A stretch of DNA of 64,000 nt. Source: Streptomyces sp. NBC_01268 (GTDB taxonomy: Bacteria > Actinomycetota > Actinomycetes > Streptomycetales > Streptomycetaceae). The DNA lies in NCBI RefSeq assembly GCF_036240795.1, contig NZ_CP108454.1, positions 8,306,001 to 8,370,000 of the forward strand. Reading direction: 5' to 3'. The notes beneath the pieces are model-generated. The model did not search any database. It was given only the letters and a program-made list of their open reading frames with translations, and was not told the origin of the DNA. Positions 25,962-34,437 of this stretch are shown piece by piece. Position numbers and translations under genes: made by a program. Within the stretch, counting starts at the first letter, position 1. Every line of letters starts with the position of its first letter.

Positions 25962-27763
25962 CACGGTTCCTTCTCGGAGAGCTCGGCCGTCCCGGCCGGT
26001 TCGGGTGTCTCCAGGGTCGACACGTCGCCCTCGGGCAGGCCCAGTTCGCGGGCCCGCAGCAGGCGGCGCATCACCTTTCCGCTGCGGGTGTGGGGCAGAT
26101 CCTCGACGAACTCGATCTCCCGGGGGGCCACAGCCGGGCCGAGGCGCCGACGGGCGAATGCCAAGACGTCGCGCCGTAGTTCGGTGTCGGGCGGATACTC
26201 GGGGCGCGGCAGCACGAACGCCTTGACGATCGCGCCTGCCAGCGGGTCAGGGCGTCCGATGACACCGGCCTCGGCGACCGCCGGATGCTCCATGAGCGCG
26301 CTCTCCACCTCGAACGGCCCGATGAGGTGCCCCGCGGACTTGATGACGTCGTCGGCGCGGCCCACGAACCAGTACCAGCCGTCGGCGTCGCGGCTGACGA
26401 GGTCGCCGGTCAGGTACCAGCCGTCCGCGAAGCACGCCTCGTAACGGTGCGGCTCGTGGAGGTAGGCCCGGAACATCGATGGCCAGCCCGCCCGTAGGGC
26501 GAGCTCGCCCTGGGCACCGGGTTCTTGGAGGATCTGGACGTGCCCGCCGGTGATGGCCGCCCGGCCGTCCTCGCCGCACGCCAGGACGGCGGCCTCGACA
26601 CCGGGCAGTGGGCGGCCCATCGAACCGGGCCGCACCGGATCGGCCGCGAAGTTGGCGATCATGATGGCACCGGTCTCGGTCTGCCACCAGGTGTCGTGGA
26701 CCGGAAGCCCGAGAGCCTCCCGGCCCCAGTGCACGGCCTCGGGATTGAGAGGCTCACCGACACTAGCGATGAACCGGAGCGACGAGAGGTCGTGACGCTC
26801 CGCGGGAGTCGGCTCGCCGCGGCGTGGTGCGGCCCGCATGAGCATGCGGAGCGCGGTGGGTGCGGTGTACCAGACGGTGACGTGCTGGTCGGCGAGGATC
26901 CGGTACCAGCGAGCGGGGGCGAAGTCCCCTTCGTCGACGACGGTCGTCACGCCGTGGGTGAGCGGGGCGATGATCCCGTACGACATGCCGGTGACCCAGC
27001 CGGGGTCGGCCGTGCACCAGAAGACGTCGCCCTCGTGCAGGTCCAGAGCGTAGGCGGCGGTGACGTGATGGGCGAGGACCGCCTCGTGCACGTGTACCGC
27101 GCCCTTGGGGGTGCCCGTCGTGCCGCTGGTGAAGTGCAACAGCGCCGGCTCCGCCGGATCGGTCGGGCACACCGTGTACGTGTCCGGCGCGGCGGCCGTG
27201 AGAGCGGGGAAGGAGAGGGTGTCCGGGGGCGGGTCGGCCCCGGGGTCGAGAAGCAGGACGTGCCGCAGGTGCGGGAGACGGGACCGTACCGGGGCCACCT
27301 TCCGCTCGTACAGCTCCCGGGTCGTGACCAGCGCGCGGGCGTTGCCCAACTCCATGCGCAGTGCGATGGGTTCGGGACCGAAGGCGCTGAAGAGCGGGCA
27401 CAGGACCCGTCCGGCACGCAGCGTTCCGAGGACGGCGCTGTACAGCTCGAACCGGCGGCCGAGGAGGGTGAACACCCGCCCGCCGCGTTCCACGCCGAGC
27501 GTCTCCAGCACGTGCGCGAAGCGGGAGCTCTCGGCTGCGAGACGGGCGAAGGTGACCGTCTGGACGGTTCCGTCGCGGGCGACGCAGCGCAGCGCGACGC
27601 GTTCGCCGTGGCCCTCGCGCAGGTGCCGGTCGACGGCCTCGTACCCGATGTTGATGCCGCCGTCCGGCAGCCCGGCGAGCCGGGACCGCTCGCGTCGCCA
27701 GGAGAAGGTGGCCCGGGCGCTGTCGTAGTCGGGCATGACCGGTGCCACCCACAGGGCGTTCAT
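25961..27763 (-). CDS. acyl-CoA synthetase (acetate-CoA ligase-like)
   Basis: A 600-residue ANL-superfamily adenylating enzyme. Phosphate loop [18 protein letters not shown]5 motif [14 protein letters not shown]7 GWYLTGD, and the C-terminal catalytic lysine in [13 protein letters not shown] are all present. Overall it resembles bacterial AcsA, activating acetate or a small acid to acyl-AMP and acyl-CoA. ATG 27763 overlaps the CBS-BON stop by 4 nt. As it sits directly before E1, E2 and ACP genes, loading of the ACP is an alternative to CoA; the sequence cannot decide. Confidence 0.88.
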   Translation of the reverse strand: MNALWVAPVMPDYDSARATFSWRRERSRLAGLPDGGINIGYEAVDRHLREGHGERVALRCVARDGTVQTVTFARLAAESSRFAHVLETLGVERGGRVFTLLGRRFELYSAVLGTLRAGRVLCPLFSAFGPEPIALRMELGNARALVTTRELYERKVAPVRSRLPHLRHVLLLDPGADPPPDTLSFPALTAAAPDTYTVCPTDPAEPALLHFTSGTTGTPKGAVHVHEAVLAHHVTAAYALDLHEGDVFWCTADPGWVTGMSYGIIAPLTHGVTTVVDEGDFAPARWYRILADQHVTVWYTAPTALRMLMRAAPRRGEPTPAERHDLSSLRFIASVGEPLNPEAVHWGREALGLPVHDTWWQTETGAIMIANFAADPVRPGSMGRPLPGVEAAVLACGEDGRAAITGGHVQILQEPGAQGELALRAGWPSMFRAYLHEPHRYEACFADGWYLTGDLVSRDADGWYWFVGRADDVIKSAGHLIGPFEVESALMEHPAVAEAGVIGRPDPLAGAIVKAFVLPRPEYPPDTELRRDVLAFARRRLGPAVAPREIEFVEDLPHTRSGKVMRRLLRARELGLPEGDVSTLETPEPAGTAELSEKEP

Positions 27764-28380
27764 CGCGGTGGCTCCACGTCGAGCGCGAGGTTGTCGTAGG
27801 CGTACTCGATCGATTCGTGCAGGGCGACGACTCCGTCGCCCGAGCGGCAGAGCCGTGTGGTCACGCGGATGTCGGCACGCTCGTCGACGCGGCCCGTCAG
27901 CCTGACGACTCCGTCGTCGACGGTCACACGGATCGTGTCCGGGGCGAGGCGCAGGAAGGGCCGTAGCAGGTCGCTGCGGCTGACGATCCCGACGACTCGA
28001 CCGGTCTCGTCGGCGACGGGCAGTCCCTTCACGCCCTTGCGGTGCATTGTCCGGGCCGTCTCGACGAGATTCCAGTTCGCCCGTGCCGTGACGGCCGACG
28101 AGGTCATCGGCTGGGCGGCCGTCTCCGCATCGGGCAGCCCTCGCTCCTGGGACAGCAGCCGGACGCCCGCCCAACGGCCCTCCAGGTCGGGGAGCTCGGC
28201 GGTGGCCCGCAGCAGGTCGGCCTCCGAGACCACGCCGAGCAGGCGTCGGTCGGCGTCGACGACCGGGACCGCCGAGACGTCGTGGTCGGCGAAGAGCCGG
28301 GCAATCTGCTTGAACGGGGTCTCCGGGGCGGCGGTGACCACGTCGTGGGGCATCACCTCGAAAACCGTGCGGTGCTGCAT
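27760..28380 (-). CDS. CBS-CBS-BON protein heading the acs-pdh-ACP operon
   Basis: A 206-residue protein with two CBS motifs ([40 protein letters not shown]) and a C-terminal BON domain ([17 protein letters not shown]). It is the first gene of an eight-gene minus-strand operon reaching to 20694. The ribosome site GAAGGAGGACCGTC precedes ATG 28380. The paired boxes at 28449-28483 lie about 70-100 bp upstream. It probably reports nucleotide status to this operon's enzymes or to the membrane. Confidence 0.88.
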   Translation of the reverse strand: MQHRTVFEVMPHDVVTAAPETPFKQIARLFADHDVSAVPVVDADRRLLGVVSEADLLRATAELPDLEGRWAGVRLLSQERGLPDAETAAQPMTSSAVTARANWNLVETARTMHRKGVKGLPVADETGRVVGIVSRSDLLRPFLRLAPDTIRVTVDDGVVRLTGRVDERADIRVTTRLCRSGDGVVALHESIEYAYDNLALDVEPPR

Positions 28381-28448
28381 GACGGTCCTCCTTCACGGGA
28401 CGCGGCCGCCCCAGGTCTCACTCTGCTGCGCGAACCGCACCCGGGGCA

Positions 28449-28483
28449 GTGCCGAATGGTCCCCTTCAGGGACTGTTGGCCCC
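28449..28483. promoter_or_regulatory. paired DosR/OsdR-like boxes, acs-pdh-ACP operon / DUF1918
   Basis: GTGCCGAATGGTCC (28449-28462) and GGACTGTTGGCCCC (28470-28483) lie 21 bp apart between the divergent starts at 28380 and 28580. They match the fixed bases less well (10 and 9 of 12), but the second keeps the GGGACT half-site of the mycobacterial DosR box. Confidence 0.5.
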
Positions 28484-28579
28484 TATGGCGGTGGGCCCGC
28501 CGGGACGCACGGTGGAGAAAGCGAGAGAGCCCGTCTCGGGAAGACCGCGGCCGGGCGCTCGTGCCGGGAGGCGAGAAGC

Positions 28580-28864
28580 ATGACCGGGACCGGAGCACGA
28601 CAAGGCCAGGAGAAGCCCCGCGCCGGGTTGTGGGCTCGCGTCGGTGACCGGCTGATCGTGGGCGGTGCGACGGTCGGGGACGAGGGGCGAGACGGTGAGA
28701 TCGTCGGGCTCCACCATCCGGACGGCACTCCGCCCTTCGATGTCCGATGGGCGGACACGGGCCGGGTCACCGAGGTGTTCCCGGGCCCGGACGCGCGCGT
28801 CCAGCACTTTCCGCCGCACGGCACGAGAGAGGCCGGACCCGGGAAGGCTGCTACGAGGTCGTGA
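28580..28864 (+). CDS. DUF1918-domain protein (Rv0569-like)
   Basis: A 94-residue protein with the DUF1918 core VGDRLIVGGATVGDEGRDGE, IVGLHHPDGTPPFDVRW and EVFPGPDARVQHFP, an SH3-like beta fold. M. tuberculosis Rv0569, a DosR-regulon gene, is in this family; the function is unknown. A GGAGGCGAGAAGC ribosome site precedes ATG 28580. The last 14 bp overlap the 3' end of the convergent CBS-BON gene. Confidence 0.8.
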   Translation: MTGTGARQGQEKPRAGLWARVGDRLIVGGATVGDEGRDGEIVGLHHPDGTPPFDVRWADTGRVTEVFPGPDARVQHFPPHGTREAGPGKAATRS

Positions 28865-29450
28865 ATTCCGCCGTCGCGGCCACCACACCGGGCACCGCTC
28901 GTGTCAGGCGCAGGGCCAGATCCGCCGGAACAGACTGTGGCAGGCGTCCGGCGAGCGTCACCGCGCCGTTCTCGACCCGTACGGTCAGTGCCGCGTCACC
29001 TTCGGGGATCAGGTGCGTGAGGAGCTCGTGGCGCACGTCCTCGGCGAGTTCGGAGTCGGAGCGAAGGTAGACCTTGAGCAGATCGCCCCGGCTGACGACA
29101 CCCACCGGGCGGCCCTCCTCGTCCACCACGGGAAGCCGCTTGAGGTGGCCCTGCGCCATCAGCCGCGCGGCCCCGGCGATCGTGGCATCGCGCGGAACGG
29201 TGACGGGCGGAGCCGACATCAGGCTGCCCGCCGTCACCGATCCCGCGTCGTCCCGGGCCTCTCCCGGAACCTTGCCGAGTACGTCCGCCTCGGACACCAC
29301 GCCGACCACTCGTCCCTGGGCCGACAGCACGGGGACCGCGCTCACGCCCCAGCGCCGCATGGACCGGACGATCTCCTTGACCGGTGCGTCGAACCTGGCG
29401 GAGACCACCGCATGGGTCATCACGTCGTCGACGGTACGAGGGTGCTTCAT
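28851..29450 (-). CDS. CBS-CBS-BON protein
   Basis: A 199-residue paralogue with CBS motifs (VMTHAVVSARFDAPVKEIVR; LMSAPPVTVPRDATIAGAAR) and a C-terminal BON domain (VENGAVTLAGRLPQS). It is a single-gene unit, convergent with DUF1918, overlapping it by 14 bp. A candidate box, GGGCCGAACGGGGC, is at 29524-29537, about 75 bp before the ATG. Confidence 0.88.
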   Translation of the reverse strand: MKHPRTVDDVMTHAVVSARFDAPVKEIVRSMRRWGVSAVPVLSAQGRVVGVVSEADVLGKVPGEARDDAGSVTAGSLMSAPPVTVPRDATIAGAARLMAQGHLKRLPVVDEEGRPVGVVSRGDLLKVYLRSDSELAEDVRHELLTHLIPEGDAALTVRVENGAVTLAGRLPQSVPADLALRLTRAVPGVVAATAEFTTS

Positions 29451-29523
29451 GACCGGCCTCCGGTACGCCTGCGCCCCGAGTCCTGTTGCTGCGAGGGTTC
29501 CGCCTTCGGGCGGCTGACGACAA

Positions 29524-29537
29524 GGGCCGAACGGGGC
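29524..29537. promoter_or_regulatory. DosR/OsdR-like box upstream of CBS-BON
   Basis: GGGCCGAACGGGGC matches 11 of 12 fixed bases of the consensus. A weaker neighbour, GGACCCGGGCAGCC, begins at 29544. Confidence 0.45.
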
Positions 29538-29714
29538 ACGTCGGGACCCGGGCAGCCATGGCGCGGACCGTCTGCCGGTGCTTTCCTGAAAGTGAGGAGG
29601 GGGCCCGCCAGAGGGACGCGGGGAAGCGGCTCAGAGCCGCGCACCGCGCGATCAGGATCCGCGAGAAGCGGATGGGCCCCTCCTCCCCAGTGTCTCCGCG
29701 CCGCCTCCCTACGC

Positions 29715-29749
29715 GGACCGGGCGGTCCGGGCCCGGGACCGACCGGCCC
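29715..29749. promoter_or_regulatory. paired DosR/OsdR-like boxes upstream of USP
   Basis: GGACCGGGCGGTCC (29715-29728), a perfect palindrome, and GGACCGACCGGCCC (29736-29749), also 12 of 12 fixed bases, lie exactly 21 bp apart and 70-105 bp before the USP start. This is the strongest pair in the window. Confidence 0.65.
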
Positions 29750-29819
29750 TACCTCGTCACTCCAGTGCGGTGCGAGCGTGGCAGCAGGCCACCACACGAC
29801 CCGGAAAGGCGGTGGCACC

Positions 29820-30719
29820 ATGGAATCGCCCCTGGTGGTAGGAATCGACGGGTCCGACGCCAGTCTCACGGCCTTGGACTGGGCCGTCGACGAAGCGGTA
29901 CGGCATGGGCTTCCCCTGCGCATCGTCCATGCCTCCCTGTGGGAACGGTACGAGGGTGTCGTGCCGGCCTGGACCACGGACCGGCCCTCGGGACAGGTCC
30001 TCGCCGAGAACATCGTCGGCACCGCGGCCGAACGCGCCCGGCGCCGCGCACCCGACCTCCCCCTCACCACGGACGTCCTCGCCGAGGACGCGTCGACCGC
30101 GCTGCTCAGGGAGGGCCGGGATGACACGATCCTCGTCGTCGGATCCCGCGGGCGCGGCGAGCTCGCCGACCTTCTGCTCGGATCCGTCAGCCTCATCGTG
30201 GCGGCCCGGGCCCACTGCCCGGTCGTCGTCGTAAGGGGGGACCGGCAGGCCCTGGAGGCACGCCACGGGCGCGTCCTGCTCGGCATCGGAGAGCACGACG
30301 TGGACTCGCCGGCCGTGCGGTTCGCCTTCCGTGAGGCAGCCGTCCGGGACGCGGTACTCGACGTCGTCGGCACCTGGCGACGGCCGGCCCATGAACCGGC
30401 CGACCACCTGCTGATGAGGCGCGCCGGGGCGGCCTACTTCACGGAAGGGGCCTCCGAACTGCTCGACAAGGCCCTTGAGGCCGCGGCGTCCGAACATCCC
30501 CAGGTGCGCCTGCGCAGGAGCACGGTCGAGGGCCTCGCCCACAAGGTCCTGACCGAGCGCTCCGCCGCCGCCGACCTGCTGGTCGTCGGCGCGCGACGCC
30601 GCGACGGCCTCGTCGGCCTGGAGCTCGGCAGGGTCGCCCACCGCGCCCTGCACCACGCCTCGTGTCCGGTCGCCGTCGTACCCCAGCGGCGTCCGGAGAC
30701 CACGGAAGGAGACGGGTGA
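29820..30719 (+). CDS. tandem universal stress protein
   Basis: A 299-residue protein with two USP domains. Domain 1 starts LVVGIDGSDASLTALDWAVD and has loop VVGSRGRGELADLLLGSVSL; domain 2 has VVGARRRDGLVGLELGRVAH, where the usual GS is GR. ATG 29820 is preceded by AAAGGCGG. It overlaps the HTH-PPOX gene by one base (TGATG), and strong paired boxes lie upstream. A role in ATP binding and dormancy adaptation is inferred from the family. Confidence 0.9.
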   Translation: MESPLVVGIDGSDASLTALDWAVDEAVRHGLPLRIVHASLWERYEGVVPAWTTDRPSGQVLAENIVGTAAERARRRAPDLPLTTDVLAEDASTALLREGRDDTILVVGSRGRGELADLLLGSVSLIVAARAHCPVVVVRGDRQALEARHGRVLLGIGEHDVDSPAVRFAFREAAVRDAVLDVVGTWRRPAHEPADHLLMRRAGAAYFTEGASELLDKALEAAASEHPQVRLRRSTVEGLAHKVLTERSAAADLLVVGARRRDGLVGLELGRVAHRALHHASCPVAVVPQRRPETTEGDG

Positions 30720-31417
30720 TGAACACGGCTGATGGCCGGCACGCGACCAGCGACCTCGGCCGCCGCGTCGCGGCCAGGCGCGCACAACTCGGCCTGTCCT
30801 GGGAGGACGTGGCCGAACGGGCCGGCTCGACGCCCAGCTACATCACCTACGTGGAGGAGCAGGTGGCCACCCCGGGGATCGAGTTCCTGGTCCGGCTGGC
30901 GAACGCCCTTGAGACCACCGTCCAGGACCTCACCGGGTACACGGCGGACCTCGCGCCAGGAGGAGCCCGCGCCGGGTACCGAGCACGGATGGAGGAGATC
31001 GGCGAGGCCGAATGCTGGGAGCTGCTCGACGGCCACGGCGTCGGCCGGGTCGCCGTCGAAGGACGGGACGGACTGACGGTGTTCCCCGTGAACTACCAGG
31101 TCGTCGACGGAGACATCGTCTTCATGACGGCCGCGGACTCTTCCCTCGCGCGCGCCTCGGCGTCCGGCGTGGAGGTCGCCTTCGAGCAGGACCACATGGA
31201 CGACGCCTTCAGCCAGGGCTGGAGCGTGCTTCTTGTCGGTCCTGCGCGCACGGTGTCGGAGGAGACGGAAGTGCGAAGGCTCAAGGACGCTGTCCACTCG
31301 GCGCCGTGGGCGGGGGACGGGCGGGACACCGTGGTGACGCTCTCACCGCGCCGGGTGACCGGACGGCGCATCCAGGTGCCGGGCGCGCCCGGCACGCCGT
31401 CGGGGTCTGCCGAGTAG
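30719..31417 (+). CDS. HTH-PPOX fusion protein
   Basis: A 232-residue protein. An N-terminal Xre-type helix-turn-helix (about residues 10-70: LGRRVAARRAQLGLSWEDVA and YITYVEEQVATPGIEFLVRL) is fused to a C-terminal pyridoxamine-phosphate-oxidase-like split barrel (about 85-225; WELLDGHGVGRVAVEGRDGL, VFPVNYQVVDGDIVFMTA). A DNA-binding protein with a flavin- or F420-binding fold could be a redox-responsive regulator; whether it binds a cofactor is unknown. It is translationally coupled to the preceding USP. Confidence 0.82.
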   Translation: MNTADGRHATSDLGRRVAARRAQLGLSWEDVAERAGSTPSYITYVEEQVATPGIEFLVRLANALETTVQDLTGYTADLAPGGARAGYRARMEEIGEAECWELLDGHGVGRVAVEGRDGLTVFPVNYQVVDGDIVFMTAADSSLARASASGVEVAFEQDHMDDAFSQGWSVLLVGPARTVSEETEVRRLKDAVHSAPWAGDGRDTVVTLSPRRVTGRRIQVPGAPGTPSGSAE

Positions 31418-31492
31418 GCCGCTCCTCGCGGATCGCCGGACCTGCGCTCCCGGTGGCCGGACCTGACGACCCGTAGCCGCCGTCCGCTCACA

Positions 31493-32362
31493 TCAAGGGG
31501 ACGACGGCGACAAGGGGACGATGGCGACCGGCGTGGGGCTGTGGTGGATGACCGCGTGGGCGACATGGCCCAGATGCGGGCCGAGAGGGACTGTCCGACT
31601 CCGGCGTCCCACGATGACGAGTCGCGCCGTCTGTGACGCCTCGACCAGCTGGTACGCGGGCGAGCCCACCACCGCCTTGGCCGACACTTCCACGCCCGCG
31701 TACCGCTTCCGCCACGGTTCCAGCAGGTGGTCCAGCCCCCCGAGAAGGTGGCCGCCCAGCTCCTTGCCGATCCCCGGGTCAATGACGGCTGCGTAGCCGT
31801 ACGAGGCAGGAAGTGTCCAGCTGTGCAGGAACCGCAGGGGCAGGCCCCTGCGGGCGGCTTCGTTGAAGGAGAACGCGAGCAGGGCTTCGCACGGGTGGTG
31901 GATGTCGACGCCCACCACGATCCCGCCTTCGGGAGCCGTTCGGCCGTTCTCCGCGCGCACGAGGACGACCGGCTGTCGCGCCGCGCCGATGACGGCAAGG
32001 GAGACCGAGCCGACGATGAAGGCGCGGACGCCACCAAGCCCGCGTGAACCGAGGACCGTCAGATCCGCCTCGTTCGCGGCGGCCGTCAGTTCCTCGGCCG
32101 CCCGACCGCGCGCACGCTCCGTGAGCACCTTGAGGCCGGGATGGTCCTTCCGCACACGGGCCGCCTCGTCCCGCAAGAGACTCTCCGCCCGCTCGGCCAT
32201 GGTGTGGGCGTACGGCAGGGGCACCTCCGGGGTGTTCGGCCACTCGTCCACGTGCACCAGCCGGAGGGGCACCTCGCGCAGCACCGCTTCCGTCGCCGCC
32301 CAACGCAGGGCGGCGAGGCTTTCCATCGAGCCGTCGAGACCGACGGTGACCTGGGCTGTCAT
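31493..32362 (-). CDS. tandem universal stress protein
   Basis: A 289-residue, two-domain USP. Domain 1 starts VTVGLDGSMESLAALRWAAT and has VLGSRGLGGVRAFIVGSVSL; domain 2 has VGRRSRTVPLGPHLGHVAHA. ATG 32362 has a GAGGAGGCACGTC ribosome site. It is monocistronic and divergent from the USP at 32586; the shared intergenic region carries paired boxes at 32462-32496. Confidence 0.9.
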   Translation of the reverse strand: MTAQVTVGLDGSMESLAALRWAATEAVLREVPLRLVHVDEWPNTPEVPLPYAHTMAERAESLLRDEAARVRKDHPGLKVLTERARGRAAEELTAAANEADLTVLGSRGLGGVRAFIVGSVSLAVIGAARQPVVLVRAENGRTAPEGGIVVGVDIHHPCEALLAFSFNEAARRGLPLRFLHSWTLPASYGYAAVIDPGIGKELGGHLLGGLDHLLEPWRKRYAGVEVSAKAVVGSPAYQLVEASQTARLVIVGRRSRTVPLGPHLGHVAHAVIHHSPTPVAIVPLSPSSP

Positions 32363-32461
32363 GACGTGCCTCCTCAGTAGTGTCCGCTCCGTTCCGTCCG
32401 TGGTCCGGATCGAGCAACGAGTTCAGACTTCAGGCTGGTGCCCCGTTCCCCACCGGCAGCA

Positions 32462-32496
32462 GGGCCGGGCAGGTCTCGATCGGGGCCGAACGGCCC
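32462..32496. promoter_or_regulatory. paired DosR/OsdR-like boxes between divergent USP genes
   Basis: GGGCCGGGCAGGTC (32462-32475) and the perfect palindrome GGGCCGAACGGCCC (32483-32496) are 21 bp apart. The same first motif recurs at 46154-46167, again 21 bp before a second box. Confidence 0.6.
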
Positions 32497-32585
32497 ATCC
32501 CGAGGAGGCCCACCCCGATGCCAGTGTGGGAGATGTCGCCCCTCGGAACGTGCTCGAGCCTCGGGCGTACCCCGGAGGAGGAACC

Positions 32586-33491
32586 ATGACCAGCGAGACC
32601 CCCGCCCGACCGGAGCTCGGCAACGTCGTCGTGGGAGTCGACGGGTCCCCCTCCGCGCGCACGGCCGTGCTCTGGGCCGCCGACGAGGCGGACCGACGGC
32701 AGAGGCCCCTGCATCTCGTCCACGCCGCCGACACCGACCGCCGGGCCCTCTTCGCCAATGCCGAGACGATCCAAGCGGTGCGTGAAGCGGGTCGCGACCT
32801 GCTGACCGAGACCGCGACTGCGGTTCGTGACCTCTTTCCGGACCTTGCCGTCACGAAGGAGCTGAGCCGCCAGGAGCCGGTCGCCGGTCTCCGGGCCGCC
32901 GCCGGCCACCGGGGCACGATCGTGGTGGGCAACCGGGGGCTCGGCGGCTTCTCCGCACTCATGCTCGGATCCGTCGGTCTCGGTGTGGCGGGCCGCGCCG
33001 AGGTGCCCGTGATCGTGGTCCGTGGTGACGGGGACCGTCCCGTGTCGGGCTCGGTGACAGCAGCAGTGCACGGTGCTTCGGACCTGGGCTGGCTGCTCGT
33101 CGCGGCTGCCGAGGCGGAGGCCCGCAAGGCGGCGTTGCGGCTGGTGAGCGTCTGGAACGTGCTCACCCACATCGGCAGCGTCGCCACCATGCTCGACGAC
33201 CTCGACGAGATCGCGCGGCAGCGCGTTCACGAGATCAAGTCGCTCGCCGACCTCGCCCAGGAGTTCTACCCCACCCTGACCGTCAGCCATCACGTCGAGA
33301 CGGGCACAAGCACGCCCGGGATCCTGGTCGAGGCGAGCGCCCACACCGATCTTCTGGTGATGGGGAGACAACACCGCGCCCTGGGCGCGGGCCCGTCCCT
33401 GGGCCGCGTCGCCCACACCCTGCTCCACCACGCCCACTGCCCGGTGGAGATCGTCCCACCCGCCTTCGCCACCCGGGTCGAGGAGACATGA
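32586..33491 (+). CDS. tandem universal stress protein
   Basis: A 301-residue, two-domain USP. Domain 1 starts VVVGVDGSPSARTAVLWAAD and has VVGNRGLGGFSALMLGSVGL; domain 2 has MGRQHRALGAGPSLGRVAHT. It begins at ATG 32586 behind GGAGGAACC. Its closest relative in the window is 53951-54853, and both are followed by a second USP of the same other subtype, so this USP pair was probably duplicated as a unit. The 4-nt overlap with 33488 is preserved. Confidence 0.9.
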   Translation: MTSETPARPELGNVVVGVDGSPSARTAVLWAADEADRRQRPLHLVHAADTDRRALFANAETIQAVREAGRDLLTETATAVRDLFPDLAVTKELSRQEPVAGLRAAAGHRGTIVVGNRGLGGFSALMLGSVGLGVAGRAEVPVIVVRGDGDRPVSGSVTAAVHGASDLGWLLVAAAEAEARKAALRLVSVWNVLTHIGSVATMLDDLDEIARQRVHEIKSLADLAQEFYPTLTVSHHVETGTSTPGILVEASAHTDLLVMGRQHRALGAGPSLGRVAHTLLHHAHCPVEIVPPAFATRVEET

Positions 33492-34190
33492 ACGGGATGG
33501 TGCTCGGAGGCGACCCCCGGGACCAGCCGGTCCCCGCTCTCGTCCGGGCCGCCGATGAGGCCGTACGAGGAGGACTTGCGCTCCGACTGGTCGTCGCCGT
33601 ACCGCCTGCCCACGACGGGCTCCTGTACGACGCGCTCGCAGAGCATGTCGCACTCGTCGTCGGCTCGCGTCGTCTCGGCAGGGTGGCCGAGGTGTTCAGC
33701 GAGAGCTCCGTGGTCGCCCCGCTCACGGCGCGGGCCGCCTGCCCCGTCGGCGTGGTCCGCGCACCTGAGCACACCACCGTGCACCCACGGACCGTCGTCG
33801 TCGGCGTGGACGGAAGCAGGTCCTCACAGGCCGCGGTCGCCTTCGCCGTCAAGAAGGCGAGCATGCGCGAGGCACTGCTGCGGGCCGTCTGGGTCTGGCC
33901 CCGGTCCCTGCTCGCCCACGACGACGGTGAAGAAGGTCTGGCCGAGCGGCGTCGGCTCCTCGCCGAATCGGTGGCGGGCTGGGCGGAGAAGTATCCGGAT
34001 GTCGCCATCTCCCAGGAGGTCCTGCGGGGGCATCCGGTCGAACAACTTGCCCTGACGTCCCAGGAATCCCTCTCTTGTGGTCGGTCGCAGAGGCCGTGGC
34101 GGCTACTCCGGCATGCGGTTGGGTTCGACGGTCCACGGCCTGCTGCACCGTGCCCTGTGTCCCGTGATCACCGTCCCCCTCCCGCAGGGC
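33488..34190 (+). pseudogene. universal stress protein, deleted and frameshifted
   Basis: Aligned by eye with the intact USP at 54850-55710, this copy lacks about 45 residues of the first domain between VVAVPPAHD and HVALVVGSRRL. Near 34070 the frame slips in a CTCTCT run: frame 1 reads SLSCGRSQRPW, whereas the next frame continues the expected VGRRGRGGYSGMRLGSTVHG and ends near ITVPLP. The normal stop is also lost. Both lesions should destroy the second nucleotide site. It is coupled to the preceding intact USP and lies before ppsA. Confidence 0.8.
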
Positions 34191-34384
34191 GAGCGGCAGA
34201 CCGGCCCGTGCCCGCTGCCCCGCTCGGCACTGGGGCGCGACGACCTCCACGCGGGAGGGCGGGGCGAGAGGACGCCCCCGGTCCGTCGGCCGGTTCTGCG
34301 GAGAGGTGAGCATCATGCAGCGCATCCGGATCAGCCCCCCTCCCCGCCGTCCCCGCGGGCCCGCGCCCCTCGACCTGCGCACGC

Positions 34385-34398
34385 CGTCCGGCCGGCCC
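34385..34398. promoter_or_regulatory. possible DosR/OsdR-like box upstream of ppsA
   Basis: CGTCCGGCCGGCCC matches 11 of 12 fixed bases, 40 bp before the ppsA ATG. No convincing partner copy was seen 21 bp away, and a single 11/12 match is expected by chance in DNA this G+C-rich, so this is weak. The rest of the roughly 250-bp gap holds no gene. Confidence 0.3.
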
Positions 34399-34437
34399 CT
34401 GCCGTACTGAGGAGGCCCGAGAGCCGTGGAGGAGACC

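Larger units (their letters stand above)
29451..29819. other. 369-bp divergent intergenic region with box motifs
   Basis: No credible gene lies between the CBS-BON gene (-) and the USP gene (+). It holds three good palindromic boxes: one near the CBS gene (29524-29537) and a strong pair near the USP gene (29715-29749). The middle (about 29560-29700) contains GA-rich sequence without a recognisable motif. Confidence 0.7.

Noticed and set aside
24885..26444. 519-codon plus-strand frame across E1alpha and the acyl-CoA synthetase
   Set aside because: It crosses the boundary of two well-supported genes and shows only shadow composition.
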